Below, in pieces: positions 1 to 7,586 of a stretch of 64,000 nt of DNA. Within the stretch, counting starts at the first letter, position 1, and the number at the start of each line of letters is the position of its first letter. Made by a program: the position numbers and the translations under genes. Source of the stretch: Peribacter sp043814035 (GTDB lineage: Bacteria; Patescibacteriota; Gracilibacteria; Peribacterales; Peribacteraceae); assembly GCA_043814035.1 (NCBI GenBank), contig JBDRKJ010000007.1:186001-250000 (forward strand). Reading direction: 5' to 3'. The notes under the pieces were generated by a model that saw only the letters and a program-made list of their open reading frames with translations, was not told the origin of the DNA and ran no database searches.

Positions 1-2
1 CT

Positions 3-1097
3 GAACTGGGCGTACTGATTCGCGGTGGTGAGCCGCTCGAAGCAGCCAACGCCATCGATACCGTCATCTTCGACAAGACCGGCACGCTCACCCACGGCAA
101 GCCCGTGGTGACGGATATCCTGCCCACGGGATCACTCTCGACACAGGAATTACTCGGCATTGCAGCAAGCTTGGAGCAGGTCTCGGAGCACCCGTTGGCC
201 GAGAGCATCGTGCGCAAGGCAAACGAAGATCAGGTGGAACTCTCATCTGTCGAACATTTTCGTGCAATCCCCGGACACGGAGTTGAGGGAATGATTGCGG
301 GAACACTCACCTACCTCGGCAACCGCAAGCTGCTTGAACAAATACAGATTCCCACAGCACAGATCGAAGAACAGCTACGTGCACTGGAGGAACAAGGCAA
401 GACCGCCATGATCCTCGCGCGAAAGGATGGCGTGCTCGGGCTTATCGCCGTCGCCGATACGCTTAAAGAAACTACGCCGCAGGCCATTGCCGCACTGAAA
501 CACATGGGCCTCACGCCCGTAATGATCACGGGTGACAATACCCGCACGGCGCAAGCCATTGCCAAGCTCGCAGGCATTGAGCGCATTCTCGCCGACGTGC
601 TGCCAGAGCAGAAAGCTGAGGAAGTGAAACGTCTGCAAGCTGAAGGAAAGCGCGTCGCCATGGTGGGTGACGGCATCAACGACAGTCCGGCCCTTGCGCA
701 AGCCGATTTGGGAATCGCCATGGGCAGCGGCACTGACATCGCCATGGAAACCGGCGGCATCGTGCTGGTAAAGAACGACCTGCGCGACGTTGCAACGGCG
801 ATTCACTTAAGTCGCACAACCGTGAGCAAAATCAAGCAGAACCTCTTCTTCGCCTTGTTCTACAACGTTTTGGGCATTCCCATCGCTGCACGCGCCTTTG
901 CCAGCTTCGGCATCATCCTGCGGCCGGAGCTTGCCGGATTCGCCATGGCCTTAAGCTCTGTCTCGGTTGTGATAAATTCACTCCTGCTCAAAGGATGGCA
1001 GCCGGGAAAGTTAAATCTGCTCTCACGGCTTGCCCCGATCATCATGGTGGCAGGATTTACCGGGCTCTTCCTCGTGTTTGCACGATTGAGTGCGTGA
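3..1097 (+). CDS. copA: Cu+-type P1B ATPase, C-terminal part (partial)
   Basis: The frame is open from the left edge, so the N-terminal metal-binding domain, the CPC helix and the first membrane segments lie outside the window. The phosphorylation motif DKTGTLT is at 72-92, followed by the soft-metal signature SEHP and the hinge GDGINDSPAL. The last two helices contain FYN...P and MALSS, the P1B-1 (Cu+/Ag+) signature. Family knowledge: it exports monovalent copper across the cytoplasmic membrane using ATP. The final gene end is a TGA at 1095-1097. Substrate assignment is an inference from the TM7/TM8 residues; the CPC motif could not be checked. Confidence 0.9.
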   Translation, partial: ELGVLIRGGEPLEAANAIDTVIFDKTGTLTHGKPVVTDILPTGSLSTQELLGIAASLEQVSEHPLAESIVRKANEDQVELSSVEHFRAIPGHGVEGMIAGTLTYLGNRKLLEQIQIPTAQIEEQLRALEEQGKTAMILARKDGVLGLIAVADTLKETTPQAIAALKHMGLTPVMITGDNTRTAQAIAKLAGIERILADVLPEQKAEEVKRLQAEGKRVAMVGDGINDSPALAQADLGIAMGSGTDIAMETGGIVLVKNDLRDVATAIHLSRTTVSKIKQNLFFALFYNVLGIPIAARAFASFGIILRPELAGFAMALSSVSVVINSLLLKGWQPGKLNLLSRLAPIIMVAGFTGLFLVFARLSA

Positions 1098-1209
1098 TCC
1101 GGCTTTTCCGCAGCAGGAAAAGGACATTCTATGAATAACTTTTTTGTTCAATCCATTGAGTTGCGACGTACATTCCTTAAGAATGCCTGCAACATTTTCC
1201 ACAACAATC

Positions 1210-2064
1210 ATGAATACTCCTGAACACGAACCCGAAGCCGCCGAACATGCTGAGCACCCTGACATGCGTACCATGCTGGACACTGAGCTACAGAATCCGT
1301 TCCACAAGGATCCTGTGGCTTTTCTTGATGGAAATCCCAACGTCGAGCAGAACGCATTTCGCGCTTCCGATACACGCATTCTGCGCACCGCAGGCTCCGG
1401 CATTCTCAAGGATCCCGACCAGTGGGCACAGCAACTGGCAGACTATGTGTGCGCTCTAGAACAGGAGAATGGAAACGGTACACAGATCGAAGTAGAACTG
1501 GAAGCGCATGACACCTGCGGCGCAGGCGGACTCAAACGCCCCGACGAGCAGAACACCGACGATCCGGCCCATGCAGATATCGAAGGTATCGCACAGAAAC
1601 TGCAGGCACTCGGCATCAACGCCACCTGCCCCAAGCAGCGATCACCCATGAACGGTCTTTCGGTGCATAACGCACTAGGCGTTACCATCGACATGACGCA
1701 GGGCAGCAGAATGCAGTGTCCTCCGTTCAACAGCTTTGCCTTGAGCTCGCCCGATGCGGATGCCTTCCCTGTTGAAGCGCTCACGGCCGGCCAGATCTCG
1801 AGCAAGCCCCTCGAGCAACACGGCCACGGCTACGGCAATCTGCTCAGCGAAACAGGAGTCCCGTACACCTACCTCGTATACGTCGATCCCAGCCAGCCAC
1901 AGAGTGCAGCACGCGTGCAGGCGATTCGCGAGAAGGTCGAAGAGCTGCACACGAAAGGCATCAACGTCCGCGTCATCGAGCGGCAGGCACCGAACGTCAC
2001 GCAAAAAGTGCCTGTCAAAAAAGTGGTCGTCCGCTGCATGGACGAACGCTGTAACGCAGCATAA
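1210..2064 (+). CDS. hypothetical protein with reversed beta-carbonic-anhydrase-like motifs
   Basis: A 284-aa soluble protein with an acidic N-terminus and no signal peptide. Two motifs stand out: VELEAHDTCGAGG (H100, C103), like the beta-carbonic anhydrase HxxCG strand, and KKVVVRCMDERC at the extreme C-terminus (C276, D278, R280), like the CxDxR strand. In canonical beta-CAs CxDxR comes first and HxxC about 55 residues later; here the order is reversed with about 170 residues between. The middle has a His/Gly patch (HGHGYG) and a segment PYTYLVYVDPS. I do not recognise the family; zinc binding is an inference. The start is uncertain: an ATG at 1183 lies 8 nt after a TACATT -10-like box, and 1210 is the next ATG. 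Confidence 0.6.
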   Translation: MNTPEHEPEAAEHAEHPDMRTMLDTELQNPFHKDPVAFLDGNPNVEQNAFRASDTRILRTAGSGILKDPDQWAQQLADYVCALEQENGNGTQIEVELEAHDTCGAGGLKRPDEQNTDDPAHADIEGIAQKLQALGINATCPKQRSPMNGLSVHNALGVTIDMTQGSRMQCPPFNSFALSSPDADAFPVEALTAGQISSKPLEQHGHGYGNLLSETGVPYTYLVYVDPSQPQSAARVQAIREKVEELHTKGINVRVIERQAPNVTQKVPVKKVVVRCMDERCNAA

Positions 2065-2069
2065 GGACC

Positions 2070-2996
2070 CTACTGCAGGGCCGCCTTGGCCGCCGAGAGC
2101 TCTGCCAACTCCGCAGTGATGTTCGCCTGACGTGTCTGGTTGTAGACGATGGTGAGGTCGTCGAGGATCTCCGTGGCGTTATCGGAAGCAGCGCGCATCG
2201 CCACCATTCGTGCCGAGTGCTCTGAGGCACCGGCTTCGAGGATGGCCTGATACACCTGAATCTCGGTGAGTTGCGGCAAAATGGTCTCTAGGATTGCATC
2301 GGCCGACGGCTCGAACACGTACTCCCCCACTCCCTCGGCATGCATCGCCATCTGCGTCTCTTTGCGGTACTTACGGGGCAGCAGGCTCTCGAGCATGGAT
2401 TTCAACTCTGTCTGTGAGAACGGCAGCAATACCTTCACCGTTGATTCCTGCACGAGCGCCGAGACGAAGTCGGGGTAGATGAGCGACACCGAATCGTAGG
2501 TACCCGCGAGAAAGCCCTCGGTGGCCATACGCACGATGGGCAGCACATCTTTGAATGTGGGATAGTTCGAGAAGGCCGGGAACGCGGCAATGACCTTCTG
2601 GTCTAGACGCGGCAGATACTGCTGACCCTTGCGCCCCACGGCAATGAACTCGACGGATTCGAAATTCGGGAGCTTTTTTAAGCCCTGAATATACTGTGTA
2701 GTCGTTCGCAGTAGTTGAGCGTTGAGGTTGCCGCACATGCCACGATCAGGCGTGAAGAGGATCGCAAGGATTTTTTTGGGTTCACGCTTCTGCAGGTAGG
2801 GATGGAGCTCCGGATGCACATCGGCAAGCTTCTGCAGGACCTGCCATGCAAGGAACGCGTAATGCCGCAGCTTCTGCGCATTCGAAACGGCACGGCGCAT
2901 CTTCGAGGCTGCAACGAGTTCCATGGCCTTGGTCACCTGATGGGTGGCCTTGATGGCTTTCATTTTGCGCCGGAGATCGCGGAGACTTCTCGCCAT
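2070..2996 (-). CDS. atpG: ATP synthase gamma subunit
   Basis: The central rotor shaft of F1, transmitting rotation of the c-ring to the alpha3beta3 head. The 308-aa protein has the conserved N-terminal helix (IKATHQVTKAMELVAASKMRRA) and the conserved C-terminal helix with MRAASDNATEILDDLTIVYNQTRQANIT. It is slightly longer than the usual about 285 aa. It is the last gene of the minus-strand operon, 17 bp after atpA, and its stop lies only 5 bp from the stop of the convergent gene at 1210-2064. Confidence 0.97.
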   Translation of the reverse strand: MARSLRDLRRKMKAIKATHQVTKAMELVAASKMRRAVSNAQKLRHYAFLAWQVLQKLADVHPELHPYLQKREPKKILAILFTPDRGMCGNLNAQLLRTTTQYIQGLKKLPNFESVEFIAVGRKGQQYLPRLDQKVIAAFPAFSNYPTFKDVLPIVRMATEGFLAGTYDSVSLIYPDFVSALVQESTVKVLLPFSQTELKSMLESLLPRKYRKETQMAMHAEGVGEYVFEPSADAILETILPQLTEIQVYQAILEAGASEHSARMVAMRAASDNATEILDDLTIVYNQTRQANITAELAELSAAKAALQ

Positions 2997-3013
2997 GGGA
3001 GCAAATCAGAATA

Positions 3014-4543
3014 TTACGAAGCCTTCATGATAAATCCTCCTTCCTGTTTGAATGTCATGAGCAGGCGTTTGAGCGTCTCTTCGGTCTCGGGCTTGATTTC
3101 GGCCGTGAGCTCTTTGAGCACCTGCGGGTGCTTGTTCTGTAAGAATGCCACGAACTCGCTCTCAAAGCGGCGAATCTGATCGACCGGCACATCATCCAAA
3201 AGACTGTTCACACCGGCGTACAACATAGCCACCTGCTCCGCCACTGCCACCGGCACGTACTGATCCTGCTTGAGGAGTTCGGTGAGCCTCACACCACGAT
3301 CGAGCTGCTTCTTGGTATCGGCATCGAGATCGGATCCGAACTGGGCAAACACCGCAAGCTCGCGGTACTGAGCAAGGTCGATACGGAGTCGGCCTGCCAC
3401 TTTCTTCATGGATTTTCGCTGCGCGGCGGATCCCACACGCGAGACAGAGAGACCGATGTTCAACGCCGGACGAACGCCTTTGTAGAAGAGATCGGATTCG
3501 AGGAAGATCTGGCCGTCGGTGATGGAGATAACGTTCGTGGGAATGTACGCCGAGATATCACCGGCCTGTGTTTCGATGATCGGCAGAGCCGTGAGACTAC
3601 CGCCTCCCTGCTTGTCATCCAGGCAACAGGCGCGCTCCAGTAGACGGGAGTGGAGGTAGAACACGTCGCCCGGATACGCCTCGCGTCCCGGAGGACGACG
3701 CAGCAGCAGCGACACCTGACGGTACGCCCACGCATGCTTACTCAGGTCATCGTAGATGCACAGCACATCCTTGCCCTGATCGAGGAAGTACTCACCCATG
3801 GCACACCCGGCAAAGGGGGCGATGTACGAGAGCGACGCAGGTTCCGAGGCACCGGCCGACACGACGATGGTATAGTCCATGGCTCCGTGCTTCTCGAGTT
3901 CTTTGACAATCTTGGCGACTTTCGACTCTTTCTGACCGATAGCCACGTAAATGCAGATGACGGGCCGGTCGCTCTTCTGCGTCTCTTTCTGATTGATAAT
4001 GGTATCAATGGCCACGGCAGTCTTACCCGTCTGACGATCGCCGATGATGAGCTCGCGCTGGCCGCGTCCGATAGGAATGAGGGCATCGATCGCCTTGATA
4101 CCGGTCTGCAGCGGCATTGTAACCGATTTGCGCTCGATGACACGCGGGGCGATTTTCTCGATCGGGTAGCGCTGCTTTGACTGTATAGCGGAACCACCGT
4201 CTTTAGCATTGCCCAGCGGATCCACCACACGTCCGATAAGCGCTTCACCAACGGGGACAGAGAGAATCTGACCCGTCGCCTTGGCGGTGTCGCCCTCTTT
4301 GATCTTGCTGTCATCACCGAGCACGATCACGCCCACGTGATCCTCCTCGAGGTTGAACGCCACACCCATGATCCCATTGCCGAAATCAACCATTTCTGCG
4401 GATCCGACCTTCGAGAGACCCGACACCGTAGCGATGCCGTCACCGACCGAGAGGACCGTACCGACGTGCTCGTGCTTCACATCCTTGCGATAGGACGCAA
4501 TACGTTCTTCGAGTGTTTTGAGGAGAGTCTGACTGACGGACAT
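3014..4543 (-). CDS. atpA: ATP synthase alpha subunit
   Basis: The 509-aa regulatory nucleotide-binding subunit of F1, normal family length. Visible features are the Walker A sequence GDRQTGKTAVA, the N-terminal beta barrel (GDGIATVSGL), the segment VGEALIGRVVDPLGN, and the conserved alpha-subunit region ALNIGLSVSRVGSAAQ. It lies between atpH and atpG. The bases before the ATG are C-rich on the coding strand (a run of six C) with no purine-rich Shine-Dalgarno, which is typical of this operon. Confidence 0.98.
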   Translation of the reverse strand: MSVSQTLLKTLEERIASYRKDVKHEHVGTVLSVGDGIATVSGLSKVGSAEMVDFGNGIMGVAFNLEEDHVGVIVLGDDSKIKEGDTAKATGQILSVPVGEALIGRVVDPLGNAKDGGSAIQSKQRYPIEKIAPRVIERKSVTMPLQTGIKAIDALIPIGRGQRELIIGDRQTGKTAVAIDTIINQKETQKSDRPVICIYVAIGQKESKVAKIVKELEKHGAMDYTIVVSAGASEPASLSYIAPFAGCAMGEYFLDQGKDVLCIYDDLSKHAWAYRQVSLLLRRPPGREAYPGDVFYLHSRLLERACCLDDKQGGGSLTALPIIETQAGDISAYIPTNVISITDGQIFLESDLFYKGVRPALNIGLSVSRVGSAAQRKSMKKVAGRLRIDLAQYRELAVFAQFGSDLDADTKKQLDRGVRLTELLKQDQYVPVAVAEQVAMLYAGVNSLLDDVPVDQIRRFESEFVAFLQNKHPQVLKELTAEIKPETEETLKRLLMTFKQEGGFIMKAS

Positions 4544-4568
4544 TGTATGAGGGGGGAGGACGGAGAAA

Positions 4569-4982
4569 TTAAGAAATAGGAATAGGCTTGGTTAGGCGAG
4601 CAGCGGCATCAGCCAGAGCTCCGCGAAGTGTAGCATCGTAACGCTCGTCACCGATCTGCAGCAATACACCGCCGAGCACAGAAGCATCGGTCTGTTCCTC
4701 AATGTGGCACGAGCGCTTGAGCGTCTGCTCCACAATGTGTGCGACGTCTTTCTTGAGCGTTCCTGCATGGCCGGACATCGTGGTGATGCGTATTTGCACT
4801 TCTCCTGTGCTGCGGAACCACTCGCGCTCGACTAAGCGGGGGAACGTTTGTGCCGCTTTCAGCAAACCCTGCTGCAACAGCAAGTGTGCCGCCGCCTCTG
4901 CCAGTGCGGGGATCTCGTCTTGCGGGAGCGTCTTGGCGACGTCCACAAAGGCCCGAGCAAGGGAAACAGGCGTCATCTTCAT
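4569..4982 (-). CDS. atpH: ATP synthase delta subunit (short)
   Basis: Peripheral stalk subunit that links the top of F1 to the b subunits. At 137 aa it is about 40 residues shorter than usual; the N-terminal helical bundle is reduced, while the C-terminal segment GGVLLQIGDERYDATLRGALADAAARL, typical of delta, is intact. Its ATG overlaps the atpF stop in an ATGA arrangement (4979-4982), indicating translational coupling. Its presence separates this operon from N-ATPases, which share a similar gene order but lack delta. Confidence 0.9.
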   Translation of the reverse strand: MKMTPVSLARAFVDVAKTLPQDEIPALAEAAAHLLLQQGLLKAAQTFPRLVEREWFRSTGEVQIRITTMSGHAGTLKKDVAHIVEQTLKRSCHIEEQTDASVLGGVLLQIGDERYDATLRGALADAAARLTKPIPIS

Positions 4983-5485
4983 TGAATAGTCTTGGGAAGA
5001 TCAGCGATAAGCTGCTCCTGAATGCGCTTCTGGTCAGTGGGAGTGAATTCGCGTTCGAGTAGCTTCTCGGTCATGCGGATAACCACACTGTTCACCGTCT
5101 TCATGACATCTTCCATCATGATCCGGCGCTCTTCGTCGATGCGCTTGAGTGCGCCCTGAAGCGTGGCCTCTGCCTCTTTCTTGGCATTGGCGAGCAACTC
5201 TTCGTGCAGCGCCTGTGCCTCTTTACGAATACGCTCAAAGTGCTTACCGCTCTCCTGATCGAGACGCTTCATCTCTGCTTCACGCAGTTTGGCGAGCTCC
5301 TGCGCATGTTGCTCAATACGCTTGGCATCTTCCATCGACTTGCGAATTCGTTCCGCACGAGTGTCGAGGAGGTTTAAGATCGGTCGATACAGAAAGAACC
5401 CGAGCACTCCCATGACGATGAGGAAGTTCACTACCTGTGCAATCAGGAGCCCCCAGTTAATGCCGAGTTTGGCGAGCAATTCCAT
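4979..5485 (-). CDS. atpF: ATP synthase b subunit
   Basis: Peripheral stalk b subunit, 168 aa: one N-terminal membrane helix (about residues 9-32, GLLIAQVVNFLIVMGVLGFF) followed by a long charged coiled coil, as expected for bacterial b. There is a single b gene, so a homodimeric stalk is expected. It starts 119 bp after atpE across a nested inverted repeat and overlaps atpH by 4 nt. It ends in TGA, evidence for standard stop usage. The start is preceded by TTCCCTTCACGTTC rather than a Shine-Dalgarno. Confidence 0.95.
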   Translation of the reverse strand: MELLAKLGINWGLLIAQVVNFLIVMGVLGFFLYRPILNLLDTRAERIRKSMEDAKRIEQHAQELAKLREAEMKRLDQESGKHFERIRKEAQALHEELLANAKKEAEATLQGALKRIDEERRIMMEDVMKTVNSVVIRMTEKLLEREFTPTDQKRIQEQLIADLPKTIQ

Positions 5486-5511
5486 GAACGTGAAGGGAAA
5501 AGAAAGTCGAT

Positions 5512-5583
5512 GGCCAACGGCAGGCGATCAGCTGCTATTGCTGTTCACTGATCGCTCAACGCTGACCCGCCCGGCCGTTGGCC
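5512..5583. repeat. nested inverted repeat between atpE and atpF
   Basis: The outer arms GGCCAACGGC (5512-5521) and GCCGTTGGCC (5574-5583) are perfect complements. An inner pair GCGATCAG (5524-5531) and CTGATCGC (5548-5555) is also perfect, with a 16-nt loop. In the operon mRNA this would fold just after the c-subunit stop and before atpF. There is no T-tract, so it is not a simple terminator. A role in mRNA processing or in setting c:b stoichiometry is an inference. Confidence 0.7.
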
Positions 5584-5604
5584 GGTACGGACGGGCCACC
5601 CCGA

Positions 5605-5862
5605 TCAAACGAACTTGATGATGAGGGCGACTACGAGAGAGTAGATCGCAATGGCCTCCGTGAAGGCGACGGCAAGCACCATCGGCGTCTGAATGCGGTT
5701 CGCAGCCTCAGGATTGCGACCAATGGCCTCCATGGCCTTGGAGCCTATCCATCCGATGGAGAACGCCGGCATGAACGCACCGAACGCCATCGTTGCGGCA
5801 ACGAGCATGTTCTTATCGATCGAAGACATTGTGGTCTTCGCAACTTCTGCAACTTCTGACAT
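5605..5862 (-). CDS. atpE: ATP synthase c subunit (proton-type site)
   Basis: An 85-aa hairpin of two membrane helices that forms the rotor ring. The ion-binding carboxylate is E69 in VAFTEAIAIYSLV. The following positions are Ala70 and Ile71, not the Ser/Thr of Na+-binding rings, so H+ coupling is predicted. The loop RNPEA (49-53) is conserved. The first helix is unusual: the glycine-rich GxGxGxG packing motif is largely replaced (AFGAFMPAFSIGWIG) and carries a proline at position 32. An 11-aa extension precedes the usual N-terminus. Confidence 0.96.
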   Translation of the reverse strand: MSEVAEVAKTTMSSIDKNMLVAATMAFGAFMPAFSIGWIGSKAMEAIGRNPEAANRIQTPMVLAVAFTEAIAIYSLVVALIIKFV

Positions 5863-6035
5863 AAAAACGGGGGAAAAATGATGAAATGGTTAAAGCGCGC
5901 GGATTGTAGGGATGCCAGAAGAGACAATCAAGGGTCTTAGCGTGCGCTTTTCGAGAATTTGACAGAAACTGTTTTCGTAGAAAAACCATCTCCTCGAGGC
6001 GATCGTGCATACAGGTACGTGTGCCTTCGAACACA

Positions 6036-6833
6036 TCATGCATGTGCCACCTCACCTGCCTGTCCATGATCGTGCCCACCATGCGCTGTGACAGCCATTT
6101 TAAGGAAAACTGCCGTGAGGAGCGCAAAGACCAGCGCCTGAATGAATCCTACAAAGATCTCGAGCCCCAGAAACGGAATGGGGGCGAAGTACGGCATGAG
6201 GAAGCTGATGACAACGAGCAGGACTTCTCCTGCAAAAATGTTGCCAAAGAGACGAAAACTGAACGAAATGATCTTCGCCAACTCGGCAATGAGCTCCAGA
6301 ATACCGACGAATGATCCAATCGGATCGCGCCATGGAGCCACAAAGAACTTGCTCGCGTAGGGCAGCACACCGAGTGCCGCGATGCCGAAGAGTTGCGTGG
6401 AGATGACCGAAATCAGGGCGATGGCCAGCGTCATGTTCACGTCTGCATTCATAGAGCGGAAAATCGGCAAATTCATGATGTGCCCATTGTGCTCACCTAA
6501 GATCGTAATGCTCCCCACACCAGGCAGGATGCCCATCCAGTTGGCAAGCATGAGAAAAATCATAATGGTCGCAACGAGCGGAAAGAACGTACGCGTCTGC
6601 TTCTTGTCGCCGATCACCGAATGGAAGAAATCAAAGAGCCCACCCACGATGAGCTCCAACAGCATCTGAAAACGCCCGGGGACCTCTTTGTACTTCGTGC
6701 GCCAGGCGAAGAACGCCACGATGAAAATCACCAGCATCGCCAACCACGCCATGATCAGCGTGTTGCGGATCTCGAAGAATCCGAGGTGAGCGATTGTTTC
6801 AGAGGCGAGTGTGGGCGGTTCAATGGCGGACAT
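6036..6833 (-). CDS. atpB: ATP synthase a subunit
   Basis: Membrane stator of Fo, 265 aa with five to six membrane helices. The essential arginine is visible as R194 in FSFRLFGNIFAGEVLL, preceded by the conserved ELIAELAKIIS helix. The C-terminus is short and His-rich (AHGGHDHGQAG). It is transcribed after the AtpZ-like gene and before atpE, with 173 bp between a and c in which I see no gene. The start is preceded by ACCCTCCCTTCG, not a Shine-Dalgarno. Confidence 0.96.
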   Translation of the reverse strand: MSAIEPPTLASETIAHLGFFEIRNTLIMAWLAMLVIFIVAFFAWRTKYKEVPGRFQMLLELIVGGLFDFFHSVIGDKKQTRTFFPLVATIMIFLMLANWMGILPGVGSITILGEHNGHIMNLPIFRSMNADVNMTLAIALISVISTQLFGIAALGVLPYASKFFVAPWRDPIGSFVGILELIAELAKIISFSFRLFGNIFAGEVLLVVISFLMPYFAPIPFLGLEIFVGFIQALVFALLTAVFLKMAVTAHGGHDHGQAGEVAHA

Positions 6834-6882
6834 CGAAGGGAGGGTACGAAGTGTTGTGAGAAAAAATCAAGAAAATGGAGCG

Positions 6883-7134
6883 TTAAGACGCGTCAGAAAT
6901 CTCTCGGACCTTGCGGTACACGCCGACACCCGAGAGGATCACCGCCATCGCGAACCCCGTGATGATGAAAATGGGCGTCGTGCCCCACATCCTATCTATA
7001 TACGCGCCGCCGAAGCCGAAAACGGCCACCGGAATGGCGATGATAAACCCCAGATTCCATGCGAGACGCAGACTCAAAAAGAGCCCCATCTGCTTCTCAT
7101 CTTTGTGAGCCGGTGGCAAGACATCACGCGCCAC
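6883..7134 (-). CDS. AtpZ/AtpI-like small membrane protein
   Basis: A small two-helix membrane protein. The segment FGFGGAYIDRMWGTTPIFIITGFAMAVILSGVGVY matches the ATPase_gene1/AtpZ pattern (GxxLDxxxGTxP between two helices). Members sit at the head of F-ATPase operons and are thought to aid c-ring assembly or Mg2+ supply. Start choice: a GTG at 7134 gives 83 aa and an 11-bp overlap with atpC; the ATG at 7089 gives 68 aa. A longer reading up to 7323 would lie almost wholly inside atpC and is unlikely. Its position between atpC and atpB parallels atpQ/R in N-ATPase operons. Confidence 0.8.
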   Translation of the reverse strand: MARDVLPPAHKDEKQMGLFLSLRLAWNLGFIIAIPVAVFGFGGAYIDRMWGTTPIFIITGFAMAVILSGVGVYRKVREISDAS

Positions 7135-7567
7135 TGCCGGGCGGGGGAACTGAACTACGGCGCCCGCGTCGGCGGCGGCGCACCACCTTAAGTCTGGCCA
7201 GTTCGCGCTCGAGGATGGCTGTGGCCTCTGCAAATCCCTCGTTATCTGCGCGCTTCTCTTGCTGGAGCTTCTCGGCATCTGCCTTCGCCTTGAGAATCGA
7301 TTCTTCGGTGAGCTCCTCTGCATGATCTGCCGTATCGACCATCACGCGAATCGCGTGACCATCCACCTCCACCAACCCGCGCGAGACCGCCAGCATCTGC
7401 TCATTGTCCTTCTGTCGAATAGTGATCGCACCCGGCGCCACAATGGAAATGAGCGGAATGTGATTGGGGAGAATCGTGATTTCGCCCTGCGGAGTGGGGA
7501 GGGAAACGGAATCCACTTCCCCCTCGAACATGGGACGATCGGGTGTGGTGATTTCGAGTCGGAGCAT
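7124..7567 (-). CDS. atpC: ATP synthase epsilon subunit
   Basis: The 147-aa F1 epsilon subunit: an N-terminal beta sandwich (LRLEITTPDRPMFEGEVDSVSLPTPQGEITILPNHIPL, the family hallmark) and a C-terminal two-helix domain rich in Lys/Glu that can inhibit ATP hydrolysis. It follows atpD by 19 bp and overlaps the AtpZ-like gene. The C-terminal tail is unusually basic (KVVRRRRRGRR) and overlaps the next gene. Confidence 0.95.
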   Translation of the reverse strand: MLRLEITTPDRPMFEGEVDSVSLPTPQGEITILPNHIPLISIVAPGAITIRQKDNEQMLAVSRGLVEVDGHAIRVMVDTADHAEELTEESILKAKADAEKLQQEKRADNEGFAEATAILERELARLKVVRRRRRGRRSSVPPPGSGA

Positions 7568-7586
7568 GAGACGAAAGAAAATGGAA

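Noticed and set aside
311..760. Long open frame on the minus strand inside the P-type ATPase gene
   Set aside because: Antisense shadow of a well-conserved coding frame in GC-rich DNA; no family motifs.
5605..5862. Na+-coupled c subunit, suggested by the N-ATPase-like gene order
   Set aside because: The residues after the essential Glu are Ala and Ile rather than the Ser/Thr needed for Na+ binding.
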